From: Bacteroidales bacterium
GTDB taxonomy: Bacteria; Bacteroidota; Bacteroidia; Bacteroidales; F082
Assembly: GCA_016936355.1 (NCBI GenBank)
Contig: JAFGYB010000066.1
Span: 115,196-179,195, forward strand
DNA length: 64,000 nucleotides
Reading direction: 5' to 3'
The position numbers were made by a program, and so were the translations under genes. Of this stretch, positions 41,859 to 50,775 are shown one piece after another (positions within the stretch are counted from its first letter, which is position 1; each line of letters begins with the position of its first letter). Under the pieces are notes generated by a model. The model was not told where the DNA came from. It searched no databases and saw only the letters and a list, made by a program, of their open reading frames with translations.

Positions 41859-42869
41859 TTATTCGGAATAGGCGCCTTTGGCCTGATTGGCTGTGATGGC
41901 GACCATGTTTACAATATCTTCTACAGAACAACCCCTGGAAAGGTCGTTGATGGGAGCGGCCAAACCCTGCAAAACGGGTCCTGCCGCTTCAGCTCCGGCC
42001 ATACGCTGAACCAGTTTGTAGGCAATGTTGCCGGATTCGAGGCTGGGAAATACCAGTACATTGGCTTTGCCTGCAATTTCGGAGCCGGGTGCTTTCTTCT
42101 GACCGATGGCTTCAATGATGGCTGCATCGGCTTGTAATTCTCCGTCCACTTTCAGGTTCGGGTTCATTTCTCGGGCCAGTTTGGTGGCTGCCACTACTTT
42201 GTCAACCTTTTCGTGTTTGGCACTTCCCTTTGTGGAAAAACTCAACATGGCAACACGGGGTTCAATGCCGGCAATGTTTTTGGCTGTCTTGGCCGATTCC
42301 ACTGCAATTTCTGCCAGTTCTTTAACCGAAGGATCAGGGTTTACAGCACAATCAGCAAAAACCAACACTCCGTCTTCTCCATAAATCTTGTCTTTTAAAA
42401 TCATGATGAAAGCGCCCGAAACAGCACTGACTCCGGGAAGGGTTTTGATAATCTGGAAGGCCGGACGTAATACATCTCCGGTTGCATGTTCCGCTCCGCT
42501 CACTTCACCATCAGCCTTTCCGTCTTTAATTAATAAAGTGGAAAGATACAAAGGATCTTCGATTAATTTTACAGCCTGATCGTACGTCATTCCCTTGCTT
42601 TTCCTGATTTCCACCAGCATATTTGCGTAGTATTCTTTTTCAGGGTGATCCATAGGGTCAATAAGTCTGGCTTTTTCAATGTTTTTCAATCCCCACTTTT
42701 GTGCGTTTTCCCGGATTGTGTCCAGGTTTCCCAAAAGAATCAGCGAAGCCAGTCCTTTTTCCAGTATAATGTCGGCAGCTTTCATATTGCGTTCTTCCGT
42801 TCCTTCGGGAAGCACAATGGTTTTGCCTGCCTGGTGCGCCATTTCATGTATTTTGTCAATCAATGTCAT
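41859..42869 (-). CDS. pta: Phosphate acetyltransferase
   Basis: Interconverts acetyl-CoA and acetyl phosphate. 336 aa, the short single-domain class: [68 protein letters not shown] and [31 protein letters not shown]. First gene of the operon with a 3-hydroxyacyl-CoA dehydrogenase and ackA. Because the microcompartment operon lacks a PduL-type phosphotransacylase, this Pta is a candidate to process its acetyl-CoA. Confidence 0.97.
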   Translation of the reverse strand: MTLIDKIHEMAHQAGKTIVLPEGTEERNMKAADIILEKGLASLILLGNLDTIRENAQKWGLKNIEKARLIDPMDHPEKEYYANMLVEIRKSKGMTYDQAVKLIEDPLYLSTLLIKDGKADGEVSGAEHATGDVLRPAFQIIKTLPGVSAVSGAFIMILKDKIYGEDGVLVFADCAVNPDPSVKELAEIAVESAKTAKNIAGIEPRVAMLSFSTKGSAKHEKVDKVVAATKLAREMNPNLKVDGELQADAAIIEAIGQKKAPGSEIAGKANVLVFPSLESGNIAYKLVQRMAGAEAAGPVLQGLAAPINDLSRGCSVEDIVNMVAITANQAKGAYSE

Positions 42870-42897
42870 CTCAATAATGTGTTAGATTTCGATGGTG

Positions 42898-42905
42898 CAA
42901 AAGTA
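42898..42905 (-). promoter_or_regulatory. Putative -7 promoter element of the pta operon
   Basis: TACTTTTG on the minus strand, 28 bases before the pta ATG. The remaining spacer up to the DUF4382 terminator (about 220 bases) is AT-rich and I see no gene or RNA in it. Confidence 0.45.
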
Positions 42906-43125
42906 TTACTAATTTTATTGCAGAAATTCATATGTTATAAGATTAACACTATTTGTAATTATTCATAATAAGGTTATATTCAGAAACGTACGAAAACGTA
43001 TGCAATTTATGAATATGTTTTAATTCAGCCAATTAGGATCGGTTCGGTCCTCATGAATCAATCAGTATCTTGTGTTGCAACTAACTTGAGAGATTGACAA
43101 GAGTAATTTAACAGCGAGGAACAGT

Positions 43126-43154
43126 AAAAAAGCGCAAGCGCGTAAGCTTGCGCC
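43126..43154 (-). terminator. Terminator of the DUF4382 gene
   Basis: Stem GCGCAAGC / GCTTGCGC with a six-base loop, followed by TTTTTT on the minus strand; 20 bases past the stop at 43173. Confidence 0.7.
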
Positions 43155-43172
43155 TTAATTCGTGAGTAGTTT

Positions 43173-43952
43173 TTATTGCAGGGAAATAGATCCCAAATCA
43201 GTGACGTTTCCGATGGTAACGGACACGTTGCTTTTGGTCACAACTTTCAGGGTGTCAACTCCAGGATTGACGGAAACGGTGTACATTCCGGGTGCCATTC
43301 CTTTGAACATAAACACACCGGTGGAGTCAGAATAGGTATTGGTTGTGTCGCTGGCAGAGGAAACTGCAATTACCGGAAATACGGCTTTGGGTGTTAATTC
43401 TCCTTTAATTGCCCCGGATTCCGCTTCAAACGAAGCTTTAATGACGGGCTTTAAATTATATTTATCCGTTTTTCCAAGCGCCACCACTGATCTGCCTGCA
43501 TCAAAATCAAGAAGAAGATTGTAAGTGATTCCTTCGTTCAGGGTCTGGTTGATATTCAACTTTAAACCGGATTGCTGCGCACTGGGCGTGGACAGGCTTA
43601 CTGTACTGCCATCTTGGAGGGTTAGTGTGTTGTTTGATCCCAAAACTAACCGTACCTGGCTAATTTGTCCGGCCGGAAGGTCCATGGTTCCAAGCAAAGT
43701 GTCCTTTCCTGCTGTTAAATCCATTAGGTTATAAATCCCCGAATTAATACTGGGAACACTGACCCAGCCACTGACGGAATCTGTACTTCTGTTGATCTGT
43801 ACCTCTTTCACATCTATGTTTACGGCTTTGTAATCTCCGGGCGCATCTGTTAATTTTATTTGTAGTTGTGCCGAACTGCTTGTTGAATTATTTTTACTGC
43901 AACCTGCCAGCATGAGACCAATACTCATAAGGATTAAGATGGATTTTTTCAT
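43173..43952 (-). CDS. DUF4382 lipoprotein
   Basis: A 259-aa predicted lipoprotein: signal peptide with lipobox LAGC (Cys18), a serine-rich linker, then a DUF4382 beta-sandwich (LQIKLTDAPGDYKAVNIDVKEVQI, WVSVPSINSGIYNLMDLTAG, LPAGQISQVRLVLG) and a C-terminal carboxypeptidase-regulatory-like domain from about residue 180 (GAIKGELTPKA, FMFKGMAPGMYTVSV). Function unknown; the architecture suits an outer-membrane-attached, surface or periplasmic binding protein. Monocistronic. Confidence 0.82.
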   Translation of the reverse strand: MKKSILILMSIGLMLAGCSKNNSTSSSAQLQIKLTDAPGDYKAVNIDVKEVQINRSTDSVSGWVSVPSINSGIYNLMDLTAGKDTLLGTMDLPAGQISQVRLVLGSNNTLTLQDGSTVSLSTPSAQQSGLKLNINQTLNEGITYNLLLDFDAGRSVVALGKTDKYNLKPVIKASFEAESGAIKGELTPKAVFPVIAVSSASDTTNTYSDSTGVFMFKGMAPGMYTVSVNPGVDTLKVVTKSNVSVTIGNVTDLGSISLQ

Positions 43953-44008
43953 GATTGTAATTTTATGTCAGCAAATAATCAAATATTGTCGCTTACAGTC
44001 CTGTTTCT

Positions 44009-44032
44009 GACAGACAAGTTAGCTTGTCTGTC
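44009..44032. promoter_or_regulatory. Perfect 10-bp inverted repeat in the divergent DUF4382/DUF4271 spacer
   Basis: GACAGACAAG / CTTGTCTGTC separated by four bases, with a further CTGAC / GTCAG pairing just outside. It lies 57 bases ahead of the DUF4382 start, so it may be an operator or a leader hairpin. Nothing else is evident in this 373-bp spacer apart from the DUF4271 -7 element. Confidence 0.45.
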
Positions 44033-44240
44033 CTGGTCAGGAAAACTGTATGATTAAAACCCGGGGTACCTGAACTTATTTTAATTTATTCCTTAAAAAA
44101 TCATAAAGCGTACAATAGATTTATATGAAAGAAGTAGAAAATCAGGAAGTTCTGTCAATTGAAAGATTGAGTTGTACATCTGTAAAACGGCATGGAACGT
44201 TTCGGTTTTGTTATAAATTTCAAAGGTGTGAAAGTATCAC

Positions 44241-44248
44241 TATTTTTG
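44241..44248 (+). promoter_or_regulatory. Putative -7 promoter element of the DUF4271-hemD unit
   Basis: TATTTTTG, matching TAnnTTTG, 78 bases ahead of the ATG. Confidence 0.4.
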
Positions 44249-44325
44249 TGGTGTAAATTTTAGGTGATGCAATGCAAATTTGTCGTTGTCATATTATATT
44301 TTTCAGAAAACTAGTTTGATGTTAT

Positions 44326-45138
44326 ATGCCGGTTATTGATACGGTTTTTAATCAGTCAGTAAATGCACCCTGGGCGGTTCACTCTGCCGATTCGATCAGT
44401 CGGTTTTTGTTGCCACCGGGAGTGAAGGCTGAGGGGCATTTTTTATCTGATACGGCTCATTGGGGCCGACCTGAATTGTTGGTAAACGCAACATCGGATG
44501 GATTTCCGGGGTGGATCTTTTATGTGTTTTTTGGAATGCTGGCTGTTTTTGCGTTGTTTCGGTTTTATTATCCCACCACTTTTCGAATGATTATCGGCTA
44601 CCTGAAGAACCCGGTAGTACTGGCCGAAAAAGACAATACAAATCGTCCGGGATTTATGATTGTCTTTTTTCAATTTGCCGCCTATCTGATCGATGTTGGG
44701 TTTCTGCTTTATTTGCTGAATCAAAAGTGGAATTGGGTTCGTATGCACGACCACACCTTTCTCCTGAGCCTGTTGTTCTGGATTTCGATCGTTCTGATCT
44801 ATTTTTTCTTTAACCAGATATTTGCCCGCCTTTCAGGACTTTTGTTTCAAACGGTTTCCTCGGCAGATATTCAGGTTAAGATGGTTTCCTATATGGCCTA
44901 TTCGCAGGCTATATTTTTAACACCTGTATTGTTTTTTTATTTGTACACCCGTTGGGATTATATGCTTTATCTTGCTGTTTTAATTGTAGTTGTCTTTTTG
45001 TTTGTGAAATGGATACAAATTTCGCGAATCGGAATGACGAAGACGGGCTATACAGCATTTCATTTATTTTTGTATCTTTGCGCCCTTGAAATTATACCTG
45101 TTTTACTGTTGATAAAGGTAGCGGTCTTGCAAGTTTAG
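44326..45138 (+). CDS. DUF4271 membrane protein
   Basis: A 270-aa inner-membrane protein. About 65 soluble residues are followed by six or seven hydrophobic helices, with FFNQIFARLSGLLFQT in the middle and ending FHLFLYLCALEIIPVLLLIKVAVL. This is the Bacteroidota family DUF4271, of unknown function, which is typically found just ahead of hemD as here. A link to heme or envelope metabolism is only suggested by this neighbourhood. Confidence 0.8.
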   Translation: MPVIDTVFNQSVNAPWAVHSADSISRFLLPPGVKAEGHFLSDTAHWGRPELLVNATSDGFPGWIFYVFFGMLAVFALFRFYYPTTFRMIIGYLKNPVVLAEKDNTNRPGFMIVFFQFAAYLIDVGFLLYLLNQKWNWVRMHDHTFLLSLLFWISIVLIYFFFNQIFARLSGLLFQTVSSADIQVKMVSYMAYSQAIFLTPVLFFYLYTRWDYMLYLAVLIVVVFLFVKWIQISRIGMTKTGYTAFHLFLYLCALEIIPVLLLIKVAVLQV

Positions 45139-45196
45139 AAGGAAGTCAATAGTGATGGGTTTTTTAATTTTATTAAGGAACTAAAAATAGGGTACA

Positions 45197-45967
45197 TTGA
45201 AGGTAAAGAATATTTTGGTATCACAGCCAAAACCTGTTGATATTACTAAATCTCCTTACGGAGAGTTGAGCCAGAAATACAACTTAAACATCGAGTTCCG
45301 TAAATTCATCTCGATTGAGGGGATTTCTTCACAGGAATTCAGGATGAACAAAAACTCCTTTAATGGCCACACTGCTGTTATTCTTACCAGCCGTCATGCA
45401 GTGGACCATTTTTTCAGAATTGCCAAAGAATTGCGTCACGACATACCGGATACATTCAAGTATTTTTGTAATTCAGAATCCATTGCCTACTATTTGCAGA
45501 AATATGTACAGTACCGGAAAAGAAAGATCTTTTTCGGGAAGCAGACCTTCCAGGATTTGTTGGAACTGATTAAAAAGCACAGCGAAGAAAAGTTCATTGT
45601 ACCCACATCCGATGTTCCAAATCAAAGCATGTTTACTTTGCTGGACAAAGAAAAGATTGATTATGCACAGGGAGTTATCTACCGCACGGTACCTGCTGAC
45701 CTGTCCGATATCGATATTAAGAGTTACGATATGCTCATTTTCTTCAGTCCTGCCGGCGTGGAATCGCTGATAAAGAATTTCCCCGATTACAAACAGGAAG
45801 ATCAGTTACTGGCTGCTTTTGGTCCTTCCACCAATAAGGCCATCAGAGACTCCGGATTGCGCCTGGATATACCTGCTCCCACACAATCGGCCCCTTCCAT
45901 GGCAATGGCCATTGATGAATTTATTACCGAAATGGAGAAGGAAAACAGAAAACAAAAAAGAAAATAA
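45197..45967 (+). CDS. hemD: Uroporphyrinogen-III synthase HemD
   Basis: Closes and inverts the tetrapyrrole ring during heme synthesis. The 256-aa Bacteroidota-type HemD is weakly conserved, but shows VILTSRHAVDHFFRIA, FIVPTSDVPNQSMFTLLDKEKI, VIYRTVP, MLIFFSPAGVESLIKNFP and LAAFGPSTNKAIRDSGLRLDIPAP in the expected order. Starts at a TTG (45197), with no upstream ATG in frame. It follows DUF4271. The cell needs much heme for the 45 c-type hemes of the cytochrome operon, but no other heme gene is in this window. Confidence 0.88.
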   Translation: MKVKNILVSQPKPVDITKSPYGELSQKYNLNIEFRKFISIEGISSQEFRMNKNSFNGHTAVILTSRHAVDHFFRIAKELRHDIPDTFKYFCNSESIAYYLQKYVQYRKRKIFFGKQTFQDLLELIKKHSEEKFIVPTSDVPNQSMFTLLDKEKIDYAQGVIYRTVPADLSDIDIKSYDMLIFFSPAGVESLIKNFPDYKQEDQLLAAFGPSTNKAIRDSGLRLDIPAPTQSAPSMAMAIDEFITEMEKENRKQKRK

Positions 45968-46428
45968 TTCTTTTTTAAGACACAGTAGCCGGGCATATCC
46001 CTATCTTATCTGTCATGGAACTGATTTTTTCAGGTTTCATATTTCTTTTCAATGATTATCCGTATACATACCTGAAGTTGTCTTTATAGCTAATATAAGT
46101 CAATAATATACTAATAAACAGTGATTTATATCGATGCTGTTTGTTGTGTTTGTAAGAATACACATGAAGGTGATTTTTGCAGAAATTCCGGTTTGATAGT
46201 ATGATAGCGTTTTAGCCGTTGCTCTTTGGATTACTGATGGCAATGTGCACCCATGGCAATACCTCACCAACTTTTACATGCTTACTGCCCCTTTGAATTC
46301 ATTCCGGAGCCGATAATTAATGCTTCATTCGTATTGTCGTATAAACCATAAGTGATTTAGTAAATGAATTGTATTCTATCCGTATAACTTTTAGAGTTTG
46401 TTTTTCATTTTTTTTCAGAAATAAAAAT
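45968..46428. other. Gene-free spacer between hemD and the kdn operon
   Basis: About 460 bases of AT-rich sequence. I found no credible open frame, RNA fold or repeat on either strand apart from the promoter element listed next. Confidence 0.5.
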
Positions 46429-46436
46429 TAACTTTG
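46429..46436 (+). promoter_or_regulatory. Putative -7 promoter element of the kdn/kds operon
   Basis: TAACTTTG, matching TAnnTTTG, 54 bases before the kdnA ATG. Confidence 0.4.
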
Positions 46437-46490
46437 GTCAAAAGTTATGAAAATATAAATTTCCAATTATTAACATCTTAACAATACGCT

Positions 46491-47687
46491 ATGCCAGGAA
46501 TGGAATTATTTGGTGCCGAGGAACGTAAAGAAGTCATGGATGTTCTTGAAACCGGGGCACTCTTCAGATACAATCATGATGAAATGCGCCAAGGTCATTG
46601 GAAAGCAAAAGATCTTGAAGCCGAGGTAAGAAAATTTACGGGTGCAAAATTTGCCCATGCGGTTTCCAGTGGTTCAACAGCTGTTGCTACAGCACTTGCT
46701 GCTGCCGGAATCGGACATGGTGACGAAGTGATTGTCCCCCCCTTCACCTACATAGCCAGTAATGAGGCTGTGCTGTATAGCGGTGGTCTTCCTGTGTTTG
46801 CCGAAATTGATGAAAACCTGTGCTTGAGCGCTGAAGGAATAAAAGCGGCCATTACTCCAAAAACAAAAGCTGTTTTATTGGTCCACATGTGCGGTGCTGC
46901 TGCCGATATGGATGCTATTCTGAAAGTATGCGAAGAACATAATTTGGTATTGATTGAAGATGCAGGTCAGGCGCTCGGGGCTTTTTACAAAGGCAAATCT
47001 GTTGGTTTGTTTGGCAAAACCGGGGCGTTTTCGTTTGATTTCTTTAAAATAACAACTTGCGGAGAGGGTGGTTTATTTATTACTGATGATGAACAGTTGT
47101 ATAAAAATGCAGACAGCTTTTCCGATCACGGACACGATCACGTGGGCAACAACCGGGGAATGGAAAACCATCCCATTTTAGGGTTCAATTATAGGATTAG
47201 CGAGTTACATGCTGCTGTTGGCGTGGCACAGATGCGAAAAATAAGTAAAATTCGTGAGGCTAACAAAGCCCATCAGCAATACATGAAAGAAAAGCTTTCA
47301 GTGATTGATGGGGTTACTTTCAGGCCGGTACCCGATCCTGAAGGAGACTCGGGAACTTTCTTAAACTTTTTCCTCCCCGCGACTGAACTGGCAGGTAAAG
47401 TGATGAAAGAATTCGGAGAAACGGGTGTGGGCGGTTGCAACTATTGGTACACCAACATGTATCATTTCATCAACCAATGGGATCATCTGAAAAACTTAAA
47501 GTCATCCGCTCCCCTGGCGATTCACCATTTGGGTGCCCCACAGGATTACAACAACCTGCAACTACCCAAATCACAAGAAATTGTTGGCCGTTTAATTTCT
47601 TTGGGAATTCGTGCTACCTGGACGAAAGAAGAAATGGATGTTCTGGCTGAGAAAATGGTGGCAGCAATAAAAAAGGTATTAAATTAA
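46491..47687 (+). CDS. kdnA: 8-amino-3,8-dideoxy-alpha-D-manno-octulosonate transaminase (KdnA)
   Basis: PLP aminotransferase of the DegT/DnrJ/EryC1/StrS fold that places an amino group at C8 of 8-oxo-Kdo. 398 aa: HAVSSGSTAVATAL, VIVPPFTYIASNEAV, LIEDAGQALGAFYKGK, the PLP lysine K186 in FSFDFFKITTCGEGG, and LGFNYRISELHAAVGVAQMRK. The family covers many nucleotide-sugar aminotransferases; the specific call rests on the adjacent KdnB-like oxidase and KdsA, the arrangement reported for Kdo8N synthesis in Shewanella. First gene of a five-gene operon. Confidence 0.85.
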   Translation: MPGMELFGAEERKEVMDVLETGALFRYNHDEMRQGHWKAKDLEAEVRKFTGAKFAHAVSSGSTAVATALAAAGIGHGDEVIVPPFTYIASNEAVLYSGGLPVFAEIDENLCLSAEGIKAAITPKTKAVLLVHMCGAAADMDAILKVCEEHNLVLIEDAGQALGAFYKGKSVGLFGKTGAFSFDFFKITTCGEGGLFITDDEQLYKNADSFSDHGHDHVGNNRGMENHPILGFNYRISELHAAVGVAQMRKISKIREANKAHQQYMKEKLSVIDGVTFRPVPDPEGDSGTFLNFFLPATELAGKVMKEFGETGVGGCNYWYTNMYHFINQWDHLKNLKSSAPLAIHHLGAPQDYNNLQLPKSQEIVGRLISLGIRATWTKEEMDVLAEKMVAAIKKVLN

Positions 47688-47756
47688 CAGCGTCGGAACT
47701 GTAAACTATTATTTGGGAACGTGGTTTGCAGCTTCCGAAAACTAATTTCAAGAAGC

Positions 47757-48836
47757 GTGTTCAAAAACATTAAAAACATCGATAAAATTGTCTACGGAAC
47801 CGGCAGTTTTGACCAGTTGGATGACATTATTGGTCCCAAACGGGAAGAAAACAACAACTATTTTGTTTTCCTGGTGGACGATTTCTTTGAAGGCAAAGAC
47901 CTGGAGAAAAGAATTCCCGCCAAGAAAGACGATGTCGTAAAATTTATCTTTACGGGAAAAGACGAACCCAAAACCGGGCAAATTGACAAGCTCAAGGATG
48001 AAATCCTAAACGCAAAAGGTCTTCCTTCAGGTGTCGTAGGTATTGGGGGAGGGAGTATTATGGATATTGCAAAATCGCTGTCCGTCATGTTCACCCAGGA
48101 AGGTTCTTCCACACTTTATCAGGGGTTGAATCTGGCGAAAAACCCCGGAATCTATCATGTGGGTGTCCCCACCATTTCCGGAACCGGGGCCGAGTGTTCA
48201 ACAACAGCTGTTCTGACAGGTCCTGAAAAAAAATTGGGAATAAAATGCGAATACACGCCATTCGACCAAATCATTTTAGATCCTGAATTAACGCTCACTG
48301 TTCCGGCCAATCAATGGTTTTATACCGGGATGGATTGCTATATTCATTGCGTGGAATCATCAACCGGAAGATTGTATAATACTTTTAGTAAAGCCTATGG
48401 TGATACGGCCATGGACTTATGCAGGGATGTCTTTCTGGGCGAAAATAGTGGTCAGAGTCCTGAAAATGCTGAAAAATTGATGGTGGCTTCCTTGTTTGGC
48501 GGGCTCAGCCTGAGTTACTCCGAAGTGGGGGTATGTCACGCCCTTTCATATGGACTTTCTTATGTATTTGGAACCCGTCATGGATTCGCCAATTGTATAG
48601 CATTCAATGTATTGGAGGATTATTATCCGGATGCGGTTATTGAATTCAGGGAAATGGTTCACAAACACCAGATTGATTTACCCACCAATCTATCCAAAGA
48701 CTGGACAGAAGAGCAAATTACCAGAATGGCAGAAATTTCCTACGCATTAAGCCACATGTGGGATCATGCTTTGGGCTCTGACTGGAAAGAAAAGTTAACA
48801 CTGGATATGATCAGGAAATTATTCAGAAGGATGTAA
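47757..48836 (+). CDS. kdnB: 3-deoxy-alpha-D-manno-octulosonate 8-oxidase (KdnB), iron-type alcohol dehydrogenase family
   Basis: Oxidises the C8 hydroxyl of Kdo to the aldehyde that KdnA aminates. 359 aa from a GTG start: KIVYGTGSFDQLDDI, nucleotide-binding GIGGGSIMDIAKSLSVM, PTISGTGAECSTTAV, and metal-site histidines in YIHCVESSTGRLYNTF, CHALSYGLSYVFGTRHGFANC. The N-terminus corresponds to that of known KdnB only when starting at GTG 47757; the longer frame (GTG 47721) adds 12 unlikely residues. A general iron-containing alcohol dehydrogenase is the alternative reading, but context argues for KdnB. Confidence 0.85.
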   Translation: MFKNIKNIDKIVYGTGSFDQLDDIIGPKREENNNYFVFLVDDFFEGKDLEKRIPAKKDDVVKFIFTGKDEPKTGQIDKLKDEILNAKGLPSGVVGIGGGSIMDIAKSLSVMFTQEGSSTLYQGLNLAKNPGIYHVGVPTISGTGAECSTTAVLTGPEKKLGIKCEYTPFDQIILDPELTLTVPANQWFYTGMDCYIHCVESSTGRLYNTFSKAYGDTAMDLCRDVFLGENSGQSPENAEKLMVASLFGGLSLSYSEVGVCHALSYGLSYVFGTRHGFANCIAFNVLEDYYPDAVIEFREMVHKHQIDLPTNLSKDWTEEQITRMAEISYALSHMWDHALGSDWKEKLTLDMIRKLFRRM

Positions 48837-48885
48837 AACAGGAAAATATTTATTTCGAATTTCAAATCACTTATTTCGAAAAATA

Positions 48886-49719
48886 ATGAGCAAAAAAATA
48901 GTTAAAGTAGGCGATATTGAGTGCGGTGCAGATCAGTTGTTTTTGATCTCAGGCCCCTGTGTGATTGAGGATGAATCAATCATGATGAAAACAGCGGAAT
49001 ATTTAAAGAAAATTTCTGAAAAATTTGATATTCCGGTTATTTTTAAATCATCGTTTACAAAAGATAACCGTAGTGATTTAAAATTTTATCACGGACCGGG
49101 CTTGGAAGAAGGCCTTAAGATGCTTCAAAAAGTAAAAGAGACCTTCGGATTCCCTGTGTTATCAGATATTCACGATTATACCCAGGCAAAACCTGCTGCA
49201 GAAGTATTGGATGTGATTCAGATTCCTGCGTATTTGTGTATGCAGACCTCTATTGTGACGGAAACAGCAAAAACCGGCAAAGTAATTAACATCAAGCACG
49301 GACAGTTTTTAGCTCCCGAAAATATGGCAAAGCCTGCAAAAAAAGCCGTTGATGCCGGTAATGACCAGATTATTTTAACCGAAAGAGGATATACTTTTGG
49401 CTACAATGACCTGATTGTTGACCCGCGTAGTTTTTACGAAATGGCCCAAACCGGTTTTCCCGTTGTTTTTGACGTAACCCATTCCATCAGAAAGTATGGT
49501 ATCCCCAGCGCTGATCCCAGCGGCGGGGCCAGGGAATATTTACCTGTCCTGTCAAGGGCCGGTGTGGCTGCAGGGATTGACGGTATTTTTATTGAAACAC
49601 ACCCTGAACCGGAAAAAGCCTTATGCGATGCAGCCAGTCAACTTTGTATAACGGATTTGGAAGAATTTTTAAAACCAGTAATAGAATTTCACAACCTGGA
49701 AGTTAAATATAGAAAATAA
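48886..49719 (+). CDS. kdsA: 3-deoxy-8-phosphooctulonate synthase (KdsA-like)
   Basis: Condenses phosphoenolpyruvate and arabinose-5-phosphate to Kdo-8-phosphate. 277 aa. Conserved: LISGPCVIED, FKSSFTKDNRS (K54, K59, N61, R62), GPGLEEGLKML, LTERGYTFGYNDL, FDVTHSIR and FIETHPEP. Two spots differ from typical KdsA: the FLxRQTD segment reads YLCMQTS (Arg to Met119, Asp to Ser122), and the V-K-K-x-Q-F segment is IKHGQF. These changes and the unusual neighbour downstream make a variant substrate worth considering, although KdsA remains the best call. Four bases separate it from the transaldolase-CBS gene. Confidence 0.85.
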   Translation: MSKKIVKVGDIECGADQLFLISGPCVIEDESIMMKTAEYLKKISEKFDIPVIFKSSFTKDNRSDLKFYHGPGLEEGLKMLQKVKETFGFPVLSDIHDYTQAKPAAEVLDVIQIPAYLCMQTSIVTETAKTGKVINIKHGQFLAPENMAKPAKKAVDAGNDQIILTERGYTFGYNDLIVDPRSFYEMAQTGFPVVFDVTHSIRKYGIPSADPSGGAREYLPVLSRAGVAAGIDGIFIETHPEPEKALCDAASQLCITDLEEFLKPVIEFHNLEVKYRK

Positions 49720-49723
49720 AACT

Positions 49724-50728
49724 ATGGAATTGTATCTTGACAGCGCCGATTTTAATGAAATTGAACAGGTCTTTAAACTCGGATTTTTAGATGGTTTAAC
49801 AACCACCCCTACCTTTATGCACCGACATGGAGTTACTGATATTGATGCCTTAATCTTAAAATTGGCAGACATTGTTCCTGTATTGCAAGTGGAGGCGTTG
49901 GGAAAAACAGCGGAAGAAATTTATGCTGAAGCGCACCGTCTTTTAAAATTAGGCTTAAAAAAGGAAACCACCGTATTTAAAATCCCCATTTCACTGGAAG
50001 GTGTAAAAGCTACAAAAATGCTTACCGATGAGGGAATTATGGTCAATGTGCACCTGGTGTATACGTTGCAACAGGCTTACATGGCCATGCATGCCGGTGC
50101 AACCTACGTTTGCCCGCTTGTCGGCCGTTTACAGGATCAGGGACACGATGCTTTGGCATTGGTTGAACAGTGTGTTGATGCCGTAAATTACTATGGATAT
50201 GACACAAAAATCATGTTCTCGTCTGTGAGAAATGTGGAGCATGTGCGTAATGCAATCAATATGGGTGTACATACCATTACTGTACCTTACAAAATATTGC
50301 AGCAAATGCCTGAAAACAATTTCACAGCAGTTGGGACTGAACAATTCTTCGAACATACCCGTTTAATGACGGTAAAGGTGAAGGATGTCATGGGCAAAAT
50401 CAACCCGCTTGTCCCCCCTGATGTGACCGTTCAGGATGCCCTGGTAAAAATGTCGGAATATGGATTTGGCTGTGTTATTGTCGCTAATGGTGATGAGCAG
50501 GCAAGAGGTGTTTTTACCGATGGTGATTTAAGAAGGTTGATGCAAAAAGGCGGAAGAGACATTTTGCAAAAGAAAATGTCCGATTTAGAATACAATACAC
50601 CGTTTTCTGTTGATGCCAATGAATTGCTTTTTAAAGCAAATGACTTGTTCAAAATGCACAAGGTTGATAACCTGTTGGTAACGGAAAATGGTAAACCCAT
50701 TGGTTTATTGGATATTCAGGATTTATAA
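49724..50728 (+). CDS. Transaldolase/fructose-6-phosphate-aldolase-like domain fused to a CBS pair
   Basis: A 334-aa fusion. Residues 1-215 follow the TalC/FSA fold: MELYLDSADF (D6), Schiff-base lysine K86 in VFKIPISLEG, GATYVCPLVGRLQDQG and FSSVRN. Two active-site positions differ from FSA: the Asn of TTNP is Thr28 (LTTTPT) and the Thr following N-V is His110 (NVHLVYT). Residues 218-334 are two CBS motifs with GVFTDGDLRRLMQKGG, nearly the same as KdsD's GIITDGDLRRMLQ. So KdsD's regulatory CBS pair is joined here to an aldolase domain in a Kdo operon. Function unknown; supply, salvage or sensing of a pentose/aldose phosphate for KdsA is inference. Confidence 0.85.
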   Translation: MELYLDSADFNEIEQVFKLGFLDGLTTTPTFMHRHGVTDIDALILKLADIVPVLQVEALGKTAEEIYAEAHRLLKLGLKKETTVFKIPISLEGVKATKMLTDEGIMVNVHLVYTLQQAYMAMHAGATYVCPLVGRLQDQGHDALALVEQCVDAVNYYGYDTKIMFSSVRNVEHVRNAINMGVHTITVPYKILQQMPENNFTAVGTEQFFEHTRLMTVKVKDVMGKINPLVPPDVTVQDALVKMSEYGFGCVIVANGDEQARGVFTDGDLRRLMQKGGRDILQKKMSDLEYNTPFSVDANELLFKANDLFKMHKVDNLLVTENGKPIGLLDIQDL

Positions 50729-50775
50729 TCAGCTATGGGTCATTCATTATTATTCAAACCAATGACCATTGACAA

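Noticed and set aside
47721..47756. Twelve extra codons ahead of kdnB
   Set aside because: GTG-initiated extension lacks similarity to KdnB; the GTG at 47757 gives the expected N-terminus.
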